Counted from the first letter of the stretch, positions 24,150 to 34,417 are shown. The stretch is DNA of 64,000 nt from Isoetes taiwanensis (GCA_021234155.1 JAJEKV010000033.1:11544163-11608162); one strand, 5' to 3'. Program-made: numbers and translations. The notes: generated by a model from the sequence alone, not told the origin.

Positions 24150-26122
24150 TCTGGTGTGCTCATCCTGTATGGTGCCTTGCTGGTAGGCTTAGCGTCTGGT
24201 GCTAATGTGATCTCACACTCCACACCCCTATAAGGTGGGAGCTGCCAGATCTCATCCGGGAATACATCCTTGAATTCCAAAATAAGCCTTGCTACTGGCT
24301 TGGGCAACTGTTTCCCCTTTTGGTCATTTCCATCCTGTTTATTGTGCTCAATTGCCTCTAACCTCAAAATGTAATCCACCTTATTTCTTTCTATACTTTT
24401 CCTTAGCTGCTTCAAAGAAATACACTGCATAGAAGAAGCTGCCTTCTTACCTTTCACTATAAATTTGGTGCCGTCCGGTGCTGTCATGGCGACTTCATTG
24501 CGGTCACGGTCGATTATGGCTTTCGCTGGCTTTAGGAACTCCATTCCTACTATAAGGTCATACCTTCCAATTTCCATGACCTCTGCCCCCATCGGCCACT
24601 TACTTCCACTAAGGCCTATGTCGAATGTAATCCTCCTCCCCTTAATGTGCCGGATGGCGCCGTTTGCCATAGCAACTGGCCTTGGCTTAGACTTCAATAC
24701 CTTGTTCTTCATTAGGGCCGCCAGCCTAGGAGAGGCAAAGTTGTGAGAGCTACTTGTATCTATGAGGACTACATATGGGTTGCTATCTATGATTCCATCA
24801 GCCGCAATCACTGTCGACTGATTTTCTATATCACCCGACTCAATATTTGCACAGATATGGCACTCACCATCTATGAAGTCCTGGGCCTCATGCTGGTCGT
24901 CGTCTTCGTCTGCTTCTGTTGGTGAATCCCAATCCATGAGCTCTGCCAAAGCTGCTTGCATGACGAATGGGCAATCATGTGTTCGGTGTCCTGGCTGGAA
25001 GCACCTGAAACATAGTTTCTTCTCGATACACTCCTGTCTCTTCTCTTTCGTCAGACTGTCTAGGATGCGTTTCAGCACACTGCCCCCTGATGCATTTTGC
25101 TGCTTACGGTCCCCAAAGGTTTTACCCTGAGCTCTTCCCTGCTGTTGGCCTCCTAATGGCGTAGCTGCTGGTTGCTTACTCTGGTGCTGCCCTTGGTACT
25201 GCCCCGTTGACTTTCCTTTGAAGGCCGACTGTCTCTCTCCTGGCGTTGCTGGAGCTTCTTCCAAACTTATGGCTTTATCCTCGGCTTCTGCCACCGACTT
25301 TGGGTTGATTGCTCGGACTAGCCTTTTGATATTGTTGTTCAAACCCTCAATGTAAGTTTCAACCGCTTGCCTTTCCGACACTCCAGGAACATGGAGCCTA
25401 AGTCGCATGAATTCCTCTATGTACTTTGCTACTGACAAGGTACCCTGGTTCAATCTGTAGAACTGCTGGATCTGCCTGCTAGTATGTGACCTAGGCACAT
25501 AATGTCTGCGAAAGGCCTTGCTGAAGGTCTTGAATCTGCAACTGTTCCTTTTGACCTTGTTGGACTTTGCATAGCCCTTCCACCAGATTCTAGCTGCCCC
25601 TATCAAGTTTGCTGTAGCAACCTTCCCTATATCTTTGTCCTTCATGCCATAAGAGTTGCCGAACTCTTCCATCTCGTCAAGCCAGGCTTCTGCCTCCATA
25701 CCTGACCTGTCCTTCCCTGAGAACTGACCCAACTTCCTAGTCTTCCATACATTGCTCATAGCACTGTCAACTTTCTTTTGATAGTCATCTGCCTTCCTTG
25801 CCCTGGCTCTTACCTGTGGAGTATCGGACTCACTTTCTGAGCTAGAACTGTCTTGGCTGTCTGAAGTGTCTGATGAACTGGAGCTGGGTGGTGTTGGACT
25901 CCTTCTGTTTCTCCTTTTCCTCTTCCTGTCCCTGATATTTCCCTGATTGTCTTGCCCTTCCTGCTGTGGACCTTCCTCGATGCCTTGCTGGGGTAGTGGT
26001 GGAGGTGGTGGTGGAGCAGGAGCATATTCTTGGGCATTCATCAATGGGGTGGCCCAGTGGATCAGCTGATGCATCTGATTCCTCATCTGGACGAGCCTTG
26101 CGTTGATTGCTTCCGGCGTCAT
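24146..26122 (-). CDS. Gag and aspartic protease polyprotein
   Basis: 658 codons. The N-terminal part has a proline run ([11 protein letters not shown]), a highly charged Ser/Asp/Glu stretch, then the Ty3 gag capsid-like region (QFSGKDRSG.., [40 protein letters not shown]). A CCHC zinc knuckle [14 protein letters not shown] lies at about residues 370-384. The protease starts near residue 450 with [14 protein letters not shown]. The canonical D-T/S-G triad reads DTS here, an unusual substitution that probably inactivates it. The frame upstream of this ATG stays open (RWVPRNLFGRDQDDINEE) back to a good splice acceptor (TTGCAG) near 26220, so Gag may be translated from a spliced RNA. The stop at 24146 is a frameshift relative to pol. 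Confidence 0.85.
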   Translation of the reverse strand: MTPEAINARLVQMRNQMHQLIHWATPLMNAQEYAPAPPPPPPLPQQGIEEGPQQEGQDNQGNIRDRKRKRRNRRSPTPPSSSSSDTSDSQDSSSSESESDTPQVRARARKADDYQKKVDSAMSNVWKTRKLGQFSGKDRSGMEAEAWLDEMEEFGNSYGMKDKDIGKVATANLIGAARIWWKGYAKSNKVKRNSCRFKTFSKAFRRHYVPRSHTSRQIQQFYRLNQGTLSVAKYIEEFMRLRLHVPGVSERQAVETYIEGLNNNIKRLVRAINPKSVAEAEDKAISLEEAPATPGERQSAFKGKSTGQYQGQHQSKQPAATPLGGQQQGRAQGKTFGDRKQQNASGGSVLKRILDSLTKEKRQECIEKKLCFRCFQPGHRTHDCPFVMQAALAELMDWDSPTEADEDDDQHEAQDFIDGECHICANIESGDIENQSTVIAADGIIDSNPYVVLIDTSSSHNFASPRLAALMKNKVLKSKPRPVAMANGAIRHIKGRRITFDIGLSGSKWPMGAEVMEIGRYDLIVGMEFLKPAKAIIDRDRNEVAMTAPDGTKFIVKGKKAASSMQCISLKQLRKSIERNKVDYILRLEAIEHNKQDGNDQKGKQLPKPVARLILEFKDVFPDEIWQLPPYRGVECEITLAPDAKPTSKAPYRMSTPD

Positions 26123-26550
26123 TTCCTCGTTGATGTCATCTTGATCGCGTCCGAATAGGTTCCTGGGTACCCACCGGTGGTGTCGGCCTTGATCTTGAGA
26201 ACCTGAGCCTGTGTTCCTTGCTGCAAGGATTAATCATCAATGCTTGTTATTGGGTTTACACATCAATTATATCCGTTTACAATTAATTTATTGTTAGATA
26301 CAAAAGAAATCATGTGAAAATTCCACTTACAAGTCAAGATCATAATAAGTCATTACTATATAGAAGTACATTTTACGAAATACATGATAATATAAAAAGA
26401 GATTATTCAATACTATTTAATTGAGGACAAAGCAAATAGTTCCGTCATTGACGGCCCTTCATGTTCTTGAAGAAGTTCTTGATGTTCTTGAGATGTAGCC
26501 CTTTGCCGACGTTCTGCAATATCCTTGCGGCTGATCCTCCTTCAAGTGCT
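26123..26550. other. ORF2-gag spacer with candidate splice acceptor
   Basis: Minus-strand spacer. It contains an AT-rich, intron-like stretch ending in CCTTGCAG near 26220, after which the gag frame is open. No other feature is seen. Confidence 0.35.
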
Positions 26551-27939
26551 CTAGCCATCTGGGGTGCTGGGAGTTCGGGTGCCGTTGCTGCCACTACTGA
26601 CAAATGTGCATCCCTGAGGTGGCCCCTGGCGAAGTCGAGGCAGTGAAGAGCTACTGATCTCTTGAAAAGGATGACATGGTCCAAAGTCAGAGAGGGCTAT
26701 GAGGAGCGCAACAGACTCTTCTCCTCTTGGGCTAAACTCCCTGTGGAATACTATCATCTGCCCTTGGCTAAGAGCTGGAAGATAGTACCGAAGCGCCTTG
26801 CCTTTACCCGTGATGTTGGACCCTGTGCCTCTTCTGCCAGCTGATTCCCCATAGATGTCTATTGCTACGAGGTCTTCGTGGTCTCTCCACATTGTGGTAG
26901 CATTCTCCAAGTTGATGTTGGCGTGTGCCTCACGCGAACTCCTGGAATGGACTGGTCGGCTAGAGCTTGGACCCCTTCCTGGCTTATACAATCTGCTTTG
27001 TATCTGCTGGAATTCCTCCTCTGGAATGACAGGTTCTTGTTGTCGATAGATCTCCCTTATCTGCTGATAGGCTTCTATATCTGACATTGTCTGCCCGGCG
27101 TATGAGTGTCGCTCCGATAGCTCCCTTGGAAATTCCTGGTAGGAGTAGTCGATGAAGTCACTGCCCTGCTCTTGTGCGATTAAGCCTAGGAGCTCGTCAA
27201 TTCTGAGGCCTTCTTCCTGGCAATGGGGAAGGTTGAGGATGTCGTTAGCCAAGATGTACTCCTCGCCGTCGATGATCACTGGTGACAGGGCTGTGATGCC
27301 AAGTGGTGGTTCGAAATCTCGCCTTATTGTGCCTTCCTGCCTAGCTATTTGCCTCTCCATCCTTGCTGCTTCGCTCATTTCCCAACTTGGGTTCTCCTCC
27401 ACTTGTTGCTCGTAGTCTTGCTCAATCTGCAGCATGGGTGTTGCCGAGGTGGAGCCATAGTACTCGTACTCCGTGGATTGGATTTCGTGGATGCTGATCT
27501 GCTCCCTTCTGGTGTTGAGAGGTGCTAGATCTAGGGGCTGAATCGACGGCTCCCCTGGTTGGTTGACTGCCTTGTACTGCATGAACAAACCTAAGGCTGC
27601 TTGGTTTGAGAGGTATCTGTGCCTATGATGCTTACAGGTCATGTAGTCTGGCATGTTTCTGGTTCTATCCCACACCTTATTCTTGGCCTTAGCTCCCCCA
27701 CCTATGGCTTGGGTCAGAGAGTCTAAAGAAACCCATTTCCCTGCCCTAGGTGGCAAGCTAACTTCCCAGGTTAGTATCTGCTGGTCATATTGGCAAATGA
27801 TGTCGGTGTAATAGGCAGTCCTAGTCAATGTGGCATGGAGGTCAAAGAGGTGGTCGAAGACATGGAAGGCTTGGTCGGCAGGAAAATCACGGATGTGATT
27901 GGCGGCGTCATACCATCTGACAAAGTTTGAGGGCGCCAT
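26551..27939 (-). CDS. Unrecognised retrotransposon ORF2 (462 codons)
   Basis: I do not recognise this protein. It begins MAPSNFVRWYDAANHIRDF, is mostly acidic and glutamine-rich (for example QQEPVIPEEEFQQIQSRL), and has no zinc knuckle, transmembrane helix or obvious catalytic motif. It contains an aromatic block WEVSLPPRAGKWVSLDSLTQ and a His/Arg block CKHHRHRYLS near residues 60-110. The last roughly 70 residues (after IVFHREFSPRG) become low-complexity and may be a frame-shifted tail. It lies between the H3-like ORF and gag on the same strand, inside the element, so it is probably an element-encoded accessory protein. An envelope-like role has no support, since hydrophobic anchors are absent. 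Confidence 0.6.
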   Translation of the reverse strand: MAPSNFVRWYDAANHIRDFPADQAFHVFDHLFDLHATLTRTAYYTDIICQYDQQILTWEVSLPPRAGKWVSLDSLTQAIGGGAKAKNKVWDRTRNMPDYMTCKHHRHRYLSNQAALGLFMQYKAVNQPGEPSIQPLDLAPLNTRREQISIHEIQSTEYEYYGSTSATPMLQIEQDYEQQVEENPSWEMSEAARMERQIARQEGTIRRDFEPPLGITALSPVIIDGEEYILANDILNLPHCQEEGLRIDELLGLIAQEQGSDFIDYSYQEFPRELSERHSYAGQTMSDIEAYQQIREIYRQQEPVIPEEEFQQIQSRLYKPGRGPSSSRPVHSRSSREAHANINLENATTMWRDHEDLVAIDIYGESAGRRGTGSNITGKGKALRYYLPALSQGQMIVFHREFSPRGEESVALLIALSDFGPCHPFQEISSSSLPRLRQGPPQGCTFVSSGSNGTRTPSTPDG

Positions 27940-28238
27940 TGAGCAGACAAGAGTATGAAAAATGGCTGATGAGGAAAAACAAGGAGCTAGAAAATCGCCA
28001 AAAGGGCTGAGAGCAGTTTTGATGGTGAGAAAATGACAAATGAGGGCCCCTTTTATAGACTAGGGCTACCTCGGGTTCCGTGCACAAGGGTTCTTGATGG
28101 GGAAGACTTTAAATCTATGGCCATGGGTGTCCAATTGAGCTACCATGAAGTACAATTCTAAGCAAAACAAAGCAAGAAACACTACATGGCAGGTTACTGG
28201 GTCAAAATTGGTCAAATTAGGCCAAAAAGGGCCAAATC

Positions 28239-28301
28239 GGGTTGGTTCGCGCGAAAGGGCCTTCCGAAACTGTCGGAAAGGGGTTTGGCGCGGACCAACC
28301 C
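28239..28301 (-). repeat. Structured hairpin copy 1 (between H3-like ORF and ORF2)
   Basis: The outer stem GGGTTGGTTCGCGC pairs with GCGCGGACCAACCC and an inner stem CCTTCCGA pairs with TCGGAAAGG around AACTG. It is nearly identical to 28430-28492. Confidence 0.8.
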
Positions 28302-28429
28302 GGTTTCGCGATTTTTGAAGCAATTTTGACGAATTTTTGAGTTTGGAAAGATCCTAACATGACTAATTGATCAATTCTAGTCTAGCATGTAACTTTTCTT
28401 GAGCAAAATGGACACCTATAGGCGAAATA

Positions 28430-28492
28430 GGGTCGGTCCGCGCGAAAGGGCCTTCCGAAACTGTCGGAAAGGGGTTTGGCGCGGACCAACCC
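28430..28492 (-). repeat. Structured hairpin copy 2
   Basis: Same double hairpin as 28239-28301, displaced by 191 bp. The outer stem, GGGTCGGTCCGCGC with GCGCGGACCAACCC, here changes a pair (C in place of T) while keeping complementarity as G-C/G-T. The inner stem is identical. Flanking sequence between the copies is unrelated AT-rich DNA. Confidence 0.8.
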
Positions 28493-28677
28493 GGTTTCGG
28501 AATTTTTGCTCAGAAGAAAAATTTTCCTAATTAGGGGTAAGATAATTGAACTGATACAAATTAAATACAAAAAATTTTAGTACAATCTGACTTCCCTAAC
28601 TACCTTTTAACATCAATTTTTCAAGACAAGAGTTATATTATACCAAAATTTTAGTTACAGGTACAAAATTAGGAGGT

Positions 28678-29799
28678 TCAAGGGTACTCCTTGCGGATTC
28701 TCCGCGCCAAGTGGATGTCCTTTGGCATTACGGTCACCCTCTTGGCGTGGATTGCGCATAAGTTGCCCTCCTCAAAAAGCTGGGTCAGCTCTGCTTCGGC
28801 TGCCACCTGGAGGACTCGTGTCGTCAGGGATGTCACCCTATAGTCGGTGACGAACTCCTGCATAACCTCCCGCATCAGGCGCTCGAAGGGAGCCTTCCTG
28901 ATCAGGAGATTAGTGCACTGCTGGAAGTGCCTAATCTCCCGGAAAACGCGGGCGTGCGGCGAATTAGGCCCATGGTGGACCTTCTTCGGCTTCACCGGAC
29001 GTGGAGGTGGTGGCTTCGGCTAGTCCTTCTTCGGCCGTCCGCCCTTGACGTAGCGCTCCACGTTCTGCTTGCAATACCAATCATTGTACCTCGTCCAGCG
29101 ACGAAGGTACTCTTGGTATGCCTTCAAGCGGCGCTTGAATTCGCGATCCTCTCGGAGCGCGAATGCCCGCTCACCCACCTTCTGCTTCTTCACTACCTTT
29201 GGTGGCTTGGGCCACTTTGGGTAGGGTGGGCGTGCGTTGGGGTCTGATGGCTCCCCAACGTCTTCCTCCTCCTCTTCTACTTCTTCGTTGTCGCCGCCTC
29301 CTCCTTCTTCTTCCTCCTCATCTGCTTCCCGGGCCTGAGGTTCTTCAATCACGACAGTCCCGCGAGGCCTGTCGTTTCTTTTCTTCGTCCTTCTCTCCTG
29401 CTCCCTCAGCTCCCGCTCGCGCTCTCTCTTCTTCCTCGCAGCCCTCTCTTCCGGCCACTCTGCAACCTTCTCCTTGCACTTCTTCTTGGGCACTGAAGGG
29501 CCCGCCTCTTCAACCTGCTCTTCAACCTGCTCCTCCACCTCTGTGTCCGAGTGAGGCCCAAAGTGGCGGGACTCGCCAGTTCTCTGGGTGCCCGCCGACG
29601 AAGAGCTGCTGCTGCTAGGCGCCTCCTCCTCAGCATCGTGATAGGTTTCGTCGCTGCTGCTGGAGGGAAGCTCCTCTTCCCCCTTCTTAGGTCGAAGGTG
29701 CTCCGGAATTTTCTTCACATGGCGACCTGCTGCTAAGTGCGCCATCGAGAGTGTAGGTCGCTCGCCCGCCTTCCTGGCTGTCTGCTTCGTGCGTGCCAT
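28678..29799 (-). pseudogene. Histone-H3-like protein with long acidic insert, encoded in a Ty3 element
   Basis: One frame of 373 codons with a single internal TAG at codon 260 (29022-29020). It starts MARTKQTARK, the H3 tail through K9, then AGERPTLSMAHLAAGRHVKK. Residues about 35-255 form a Ser/Glu-rich acidic and then Arg/Glu coiled-coil-like region (EEQVEEQVEE, KKRERERELREQERRTKK, EEEEEGGGGDNEEVEEEEED) with basic stretches. From about residue 280 there is a full-length H3 fold: [64 protein letters not shown]. Loop 1 has canonical length, unlike CENH3. Positions matching H3 K4, K9, K64, C110, H113, K115 and K122 are kept; K56 is Q and K79 is V. It is the first ORF after the LTR and PBS, so it is element-encoded, not a host gene. 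Confidence 0.85.
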
Positions 29800-30358
29800 A
29801 CTTAACGGTCTAGAGAACGGATGACGTAAGGCTGATCAAGAGAGATAAGGTGGAAAAAAAGTTTGGAGGGAAAATGAGGTGGCAAGACTATTTAAAGAGG
29901 AGGGTCCCTGGGAATATTCTCCTATCATTAATAGGCCTACTTATTAGCCCCCCCTTATTAATTACACCATAGTACCCTTATTATTAATATATGTTTAATT
30001 TCTAATACATATACTAAAATTCGTATTATACCTTTATAATTTCAAATTTCCTAATAGTTTGAAGTATTAATTATGGATTTGCGCCATTTTTCACACAGGT
30101 CTCCGATTGGCATGATTCTTCGACCCATTTTAGGTGAAATTTGATGCAGATGCATAATTTTCACTCCAATTTTACTAGAAGGTGAATTGGACTCATTCAC
30201 TTCTTAACCTAATTTCGGACCCACTACCTAGGAGAGAAAAAAAAATTCCCCTATTTTCGAGGTTCGATGGTGGAAATTTTTATTTCACACCCCTATAGGC
30301 CTGTTAGACTACTTTCATGGTTATGGTCAGTGCTAGTTCCTGGTCAACCAAGAACATT
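29800..30358 (-). other. Retrotransposon leader
   Basis: Untranslated leader between primer site and H3-like start codon. AT-rich in 29930-30060 with no ORF. A packaging signal would be expected here but cannot be pointed to. Confidence 0.5.
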
Positions 30359-30370
30359 GCTCTGATACCA
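30359..30370 (-). promoter_or_regulatory. Primer binding site for tRNA-iMet
   Basis: The minus strand reads TGGTATCAGAGC, the classical complement of the plant initiator tRNA-Met 3' end. It begins one base after the LTR end (..CGTCACA). Confidence 0.92.
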
Positions 30371-30371
30371 T

Positions 30372-32010
30372 TGTGACGCTCCCTGCTAAACATACGGGCA
30401 CGCCGTGCGCTCGGCGAGAAATCCCCGTCCGGCTCAACAACCGCCCGACAGTTCTCCGTCTATCCCGTGCTCGGAACCTCCAGTGGCGGAAGGGGACACG
30501 AAGGTGTCTTGCGCGCCCTTCCCCTATGGGCTCCTATCACAGCGGAAGCATAAACACGTCAGAACTAGCAATACAATACAATATGCTACCTCGAGGGTAG
30601 CTCAACCGCATATCCATAGATGCAAAGAACATAATCATATACCATAAAACATGAGAGCTCCTACCCGTGGCTCGACACATAGGGTAGTCAACCCACCGGA
30701 TAGGCCTCAAGATAGAGCGGACAGAGTCATAACAATGGCGGGGCTGGCATAAGACAATGGCTAGGGTTGACCACTCCATCCGCCCCTCACCGCATATACT
30801 TTGCGGATGGGCTAGATCAAGCGTGGCATGACTCTAACCTTCCTGATCACGTAATCCCATGGCATCACCCATCGGGGACTACTCCGTGTTGCATCTCCCT
30901 CGGTCCCCGAGGTAGGAAGGGTTGCATCTCCCCTTCCCGGGGTCTAGAGGCTCCATGGGCGGCTAGAGAATCGTGGGCGACACACGATTAACTGCCAACA
31001 ACCCCCAAAACAAGAGCCAAGCTGACACTTGCAACTCTTGAGAGGCAGGGCGGCACCATTGCCCCAGGAGGTGTCGGACCCATGCTCGGCCCACACGAAG
31101 TGACCGACCATAAGTCTAGCCTACTGCGGGATCCCCCGAAGCCCTCACTCGGCAGGGATCCACCCTCCACCTTGCCTCTAGCCCCGTTGTGTAGTGCTAA
31201 GTCACATCATAGCTTCCATAGCCCAGTGGGTTCCTATGCACAGGCCGCACTAATAGGAACTAAGGGATCTACACTAGGAGCATACTACATATGGTCCTAG
31301 GTCTCTACCCCTTCCCAATACAAGAGGAGCAACATGATCAACCAATATCACATACATCACATCATGATCAATATCAACATCATATGAACATCTTAACCTA
31401 AACATACATAGCTAACTAACAGTTAGGGTTCCTTGATTAGGGTTCAAGATGTTCAACAAAGGATCTAGGGTGGCTCTACTCTAGACACGAATCACTAACC
31501 CATCTGGAGTGCTAACTTCCAGATGAACTAACATGAACTCTACTCAACCTACCTCCTCCAGAAGCACTTCCTCCCATCCCTGGCGTCTCCATGCTCCTAG
31601 ACGTGGTTCGAAGGCTTGCTCCCTCTATGATCATACACACCTTCCAGGGGCTGCTGCTCCAGGCTAGACTATGACGAACGGTGCTCGAAACGGGGTTTCG
31701 GGCACGTGGATGAGAGCTCAGGTGCTAGGTCAGGGAAAAGGGTCTAGGGTTAGGGTTAGAGCTCATATAGGTGTGGGTCCACATGGGATGCCACGTGGCA
31801 CCACTAGGAGAAGGCCGTGTGGCGGTTGCCCAATAGGATAAGGCCATGTGGAAATGGGCCTTATCCCAAGGTTATCTAAGTTAAACAATTAACTTAGATG
31901 TGCACCCCTTGCCACTTATCCAAGGTATACAAGGCTACCTAGGTAGGCTTGTATGGTGACGGGTCCAGGAATATACGTATTTATGGCGTATATTCCCCTG
32001 GAACGTCACA
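30372..32010 (-). repeat. 5' LTR (1,639 bp) of the H3-carrying Ty3 element
   Basis: Bounded by TGTGACG..CGTCACA short inverted repeats: TGTGACGCTCC at 30372 and GGAACGTCACA ending at 32010. The PBS adjoins it on the internal side, and the interrupted transposon homologue resumes directly at 32011. There is no matching 3' LTR in the window, so insertion age cannot be estimated from LTR divergence. Confidence 0.85.
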
Positions 32011-33256
32011 GCGTCTGGGGCCAGTGTACGACTCTGTCATCTTCACCTGAGCTAGCCATTATCTGTACATGTTCTTCTTGATTCTCAACTTGCATAGGGA
32101 CAGTTTGCCTAGATGGCCAGTTGAATATAACTGGTCTTCGACCTTGTAATAAAGCTTGTACCGAGAAAAAAAACTGAGGCCACCATAAAGCATCTGCATC
32201 CCCAAAGTGGTTAGAGCATGACTGAATACTTGTCTCAATATAATCTTATGATTTGTTTGAGTCAAATGCTCTTCCCTCCTTTTTACTCTTTGTGATTTCT
32301 TTCAAGCTTTTTAGACGCATTTGCTCTGCAGAGAGCATAGAAGTAGTGTCGGGGATGGTGCGAATGAATTGAATACCAGTTGCTGGCTGCCACTGCAAGG
32401 ATGTGGCATATTTCTTTCCTTGTAAGATGGCCTTGCCATCTACAAGAGAGAATTTGATCTGATGCTGAAATGTAATGTTTCTCAAGGGCTCAATTGCACA
32501 GCGACCCAATTGATCTCTCCGAAAAATCCATTCCTTGAAATCATAAGTTTCTTCCAATGACTCAATGTCTGGACGAGGATTGTAGGAATCTTGGATAACC
32601 TCAATCATTGCTGGCAGGCTGAGAGCTTTTTTTCGAGCAAGACGTTTAGAAAACCTACTGAACATCTGATCAATTTGATCGTGTGTATGACCAACAAGTA
32701 GGAAACCAATCTTCACCTTCTTGAAGATTTGTTTCTCAACTAGCATGGCACAGTAAGCAAACAATGCCTGATTCTTATTTTCTCTTGTTGTATTGTCTAG
32801 CTGAAGATATAGTACCGGTGGTATATGTTCTAGACTGGAAAGAGTCTTACTCAATATTGTGATAGTGAGATTTGGATCGGCATGAACGTTTGGATAGTTC
32901 AAAAATGCCTTGCAAGATAGTTTCCCATTAAATACCATAGCACCAACAACATGCAGATATATGAAATCTTCTTCGGGAGCATCCTTAGGCACATTGACAA
33001 AATGTGGTACGGTGGTCTTCTTCTGGTCCATTCCATCAATAACAACCGATATATAGTTGAGTGGTTGTTCCAGTGCTTTCTTCCTGTCTTTTGTCAATTT
33101 TCTCCTTTCCACATATTGTTGTTCTCTGTGCTTGTTCATTTTCTCTTTCAATGCATCTGAAATGAAAATATGTTCAGGACAAAAACCTACCATTGAGTAG
33201 AACTAGGCAAGAGTACGTTGTGGAAGCCTACTTTTAGTGTGAAGTGTCCTTGCTAG
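32011..33256 (-). pseudogene. DUF7869-like transposase fragment (copy B), interrupted by the Ty3 element
   Basis: The ORF 33193-32246 (315 codons) is more than 95 percent identical by eye to 43958-42750. It contains LNYISVVIDGMDQKKT, VLYLQLDNTTRENKNQALFA (D-N...N-K-N) and FLLVGHTHDQIDQMFSRFS (GHTH..D). That is the pattern of proteins annotated DUF7869, which I read as a probable RNase H-fold transposase core. This copy reads through 43187, where copy A has a 2-base insertion. It lacks about 13 bp present in copy A near 42912. It is cut at 32011 by the LTR and loses similarity to copy A at about 33256, so both gene ends are missing. Confidence 0.7.
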
Positions 33257-34417
33257 GACGGCCCAAACAGACTCTTATTCTTTTTCTTGCGACCCTGTTA
33301 ACTTCACAATCCATTTTGATCGGCCGTAGGACATCAGGAGGCTGGGTAGCAAGTCAAAGGTTTTACAAGGGAGGTTTTTAACAAAGTTTAAATTGAAACA
33401 CACTTATTTGCTCCAAACACACTTCAAAAGGATTCTTTGAAAGATTCCCTAAAATTCCCTAAAAAAAAGTCCATTTTGAAGGTTTGTTCGTGACAAGTGT
33501 GACAATTTAGCTATTTTAGGTACCCTTTTTGAGGGGTTGATTGAGCATAGCTTCTATGCAAAAATATTTAATAGCTATTTTCATCCTCCTAATTTGGAAC
33601 AAAATATAGTTACTTATATGAAGTGTAGCAAAAAAGGGGCAATAAAAACAAGGTGCTGTGCACGGAGGGTTGCCCTCCATGGCCGGAGGATGAAATGGCT
33701 TAAATCGTACTTGAAAGTCATGTTTTTACAATCAATCAAAGTTGCAATTTTAAGACATTGACATTTTGCGAAGGTGATGGTAGCCATTTGCATTACTAAC
33801 TCCTCCTTAGATGTTGAGCTCCTCTTGGACTAGGATCCAGCTGGACACATGGACTCTGAGGTTTCAGTGTAAAAACATATTGTTGCTAGGTTACTAGTAA
33901 TTATAATAGCAGTGTTGTCAGGGTTGGTTATTGTGTGGTATTTACAAATTTTTCTTGAAAGAAAACTGTGGGTGTTGCAAATATGACATATTTAACAAAA
34001 CTTGGACTTATTCAAATCTAATAGATATCGTGAAGAATAATATGATAAAATTATATGTAATTTTACTCTTATTGATCAAAGTATAAAATTACTTTCTAAA
34101 CTAATTTTCACTTTAATCTATTTAACATTAAATTTTTTTATTTAAGATAAATTTTGTATGATTAAAATACTATTTTTTTTTAAATAATTAAAAAAAAGTT
34201 CTAAATTAATAATAATTAAATGACTACATTTATGTTTAGACTCTGTATCATTATGTTTATGTTTTGAAAAAAAAAATTGAATAGTTTATTATTAATTAAT
34301 TTTCAATATATTTTAGTTCATTAATAATAAATTATTCAATAGTTATTATTAAACCATTAACTTTATCATTTAATTAATTTCAACTTAAAACTTTTCTTAA
34401 AGTGTTTTCAAAAGTAT
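33257..34417. other. AT-rich intergenic stretch
   Basis: No gene. 33657-33690 contains the palindrome GGAGGGTTGCCCTCC, which recurs at about 36808 on the far side of the LINE. 34000-34400 is extremely AT-rich. Confidence 0.5.

Larger units (their letters stand above)
22370..32010 (-). mobile_element. Ty3-type (chromovirus-like) LTR retrotransposon carrying a histone-H3-like ORF
   Basis: Minus-strand order: 5' LTR (32010-30372), tRNA-iMet PBS (30370-30359), leader, H3-like ORF (29799-28678), double hairpin, unknown ORF (27939-26551), gag-protease (26122-24146), RT-RNase H-integrase (24149-22370). The rest of the integrase, the polypurine tract and the 3' LTR are missing; the foldback begins at the break. 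The 5' side inserted into a DUF7869-like transposon copy. The uninterrupted homologue at 42750 reads straight through the junction, and GCGTC at 32011-32015 is the candidate 5-bp target duplication. Gag-protease and pol carry frameshifts and the H3-like ORF a stop, so this copy is dead. Confidence 0.85.

Noticed and set aside
24146-24152. Programmed ribosomal frameshift between gag-protease and RT
   Set aside because: The RT-preceding PYRMSTP block lies in the gag frame and no slippery sequence is evident; a decay frameshift is simpler, and a second one occurs near 23085.
29163-29618. Plus-strand Leu/Pro-rich ORF
   Set aside because: Antisense shadow of the acidic insert of the H3-like ORF.
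28678-29799. Ordinary host histone H3 gene
   Set aside because: Host H3 is about 136 residues without this insert; here the ORF sits between a PBS and gag, carries a long acidic insert and has many substitutions.
28678-29799. Centromeric H3 (CENH3)
   Set aside because: The N-tail is the canonical H3 tail through K9 and loop 1 has the canonical length; CENH3 normally has a divergent tail and a longer loop 1.
32011-32015. Firm 5-bp target duplication of the Ty3 element
   Set aside because: Only one side is present in the window; GCGTC is a candidate, not a demonstrated duplication.
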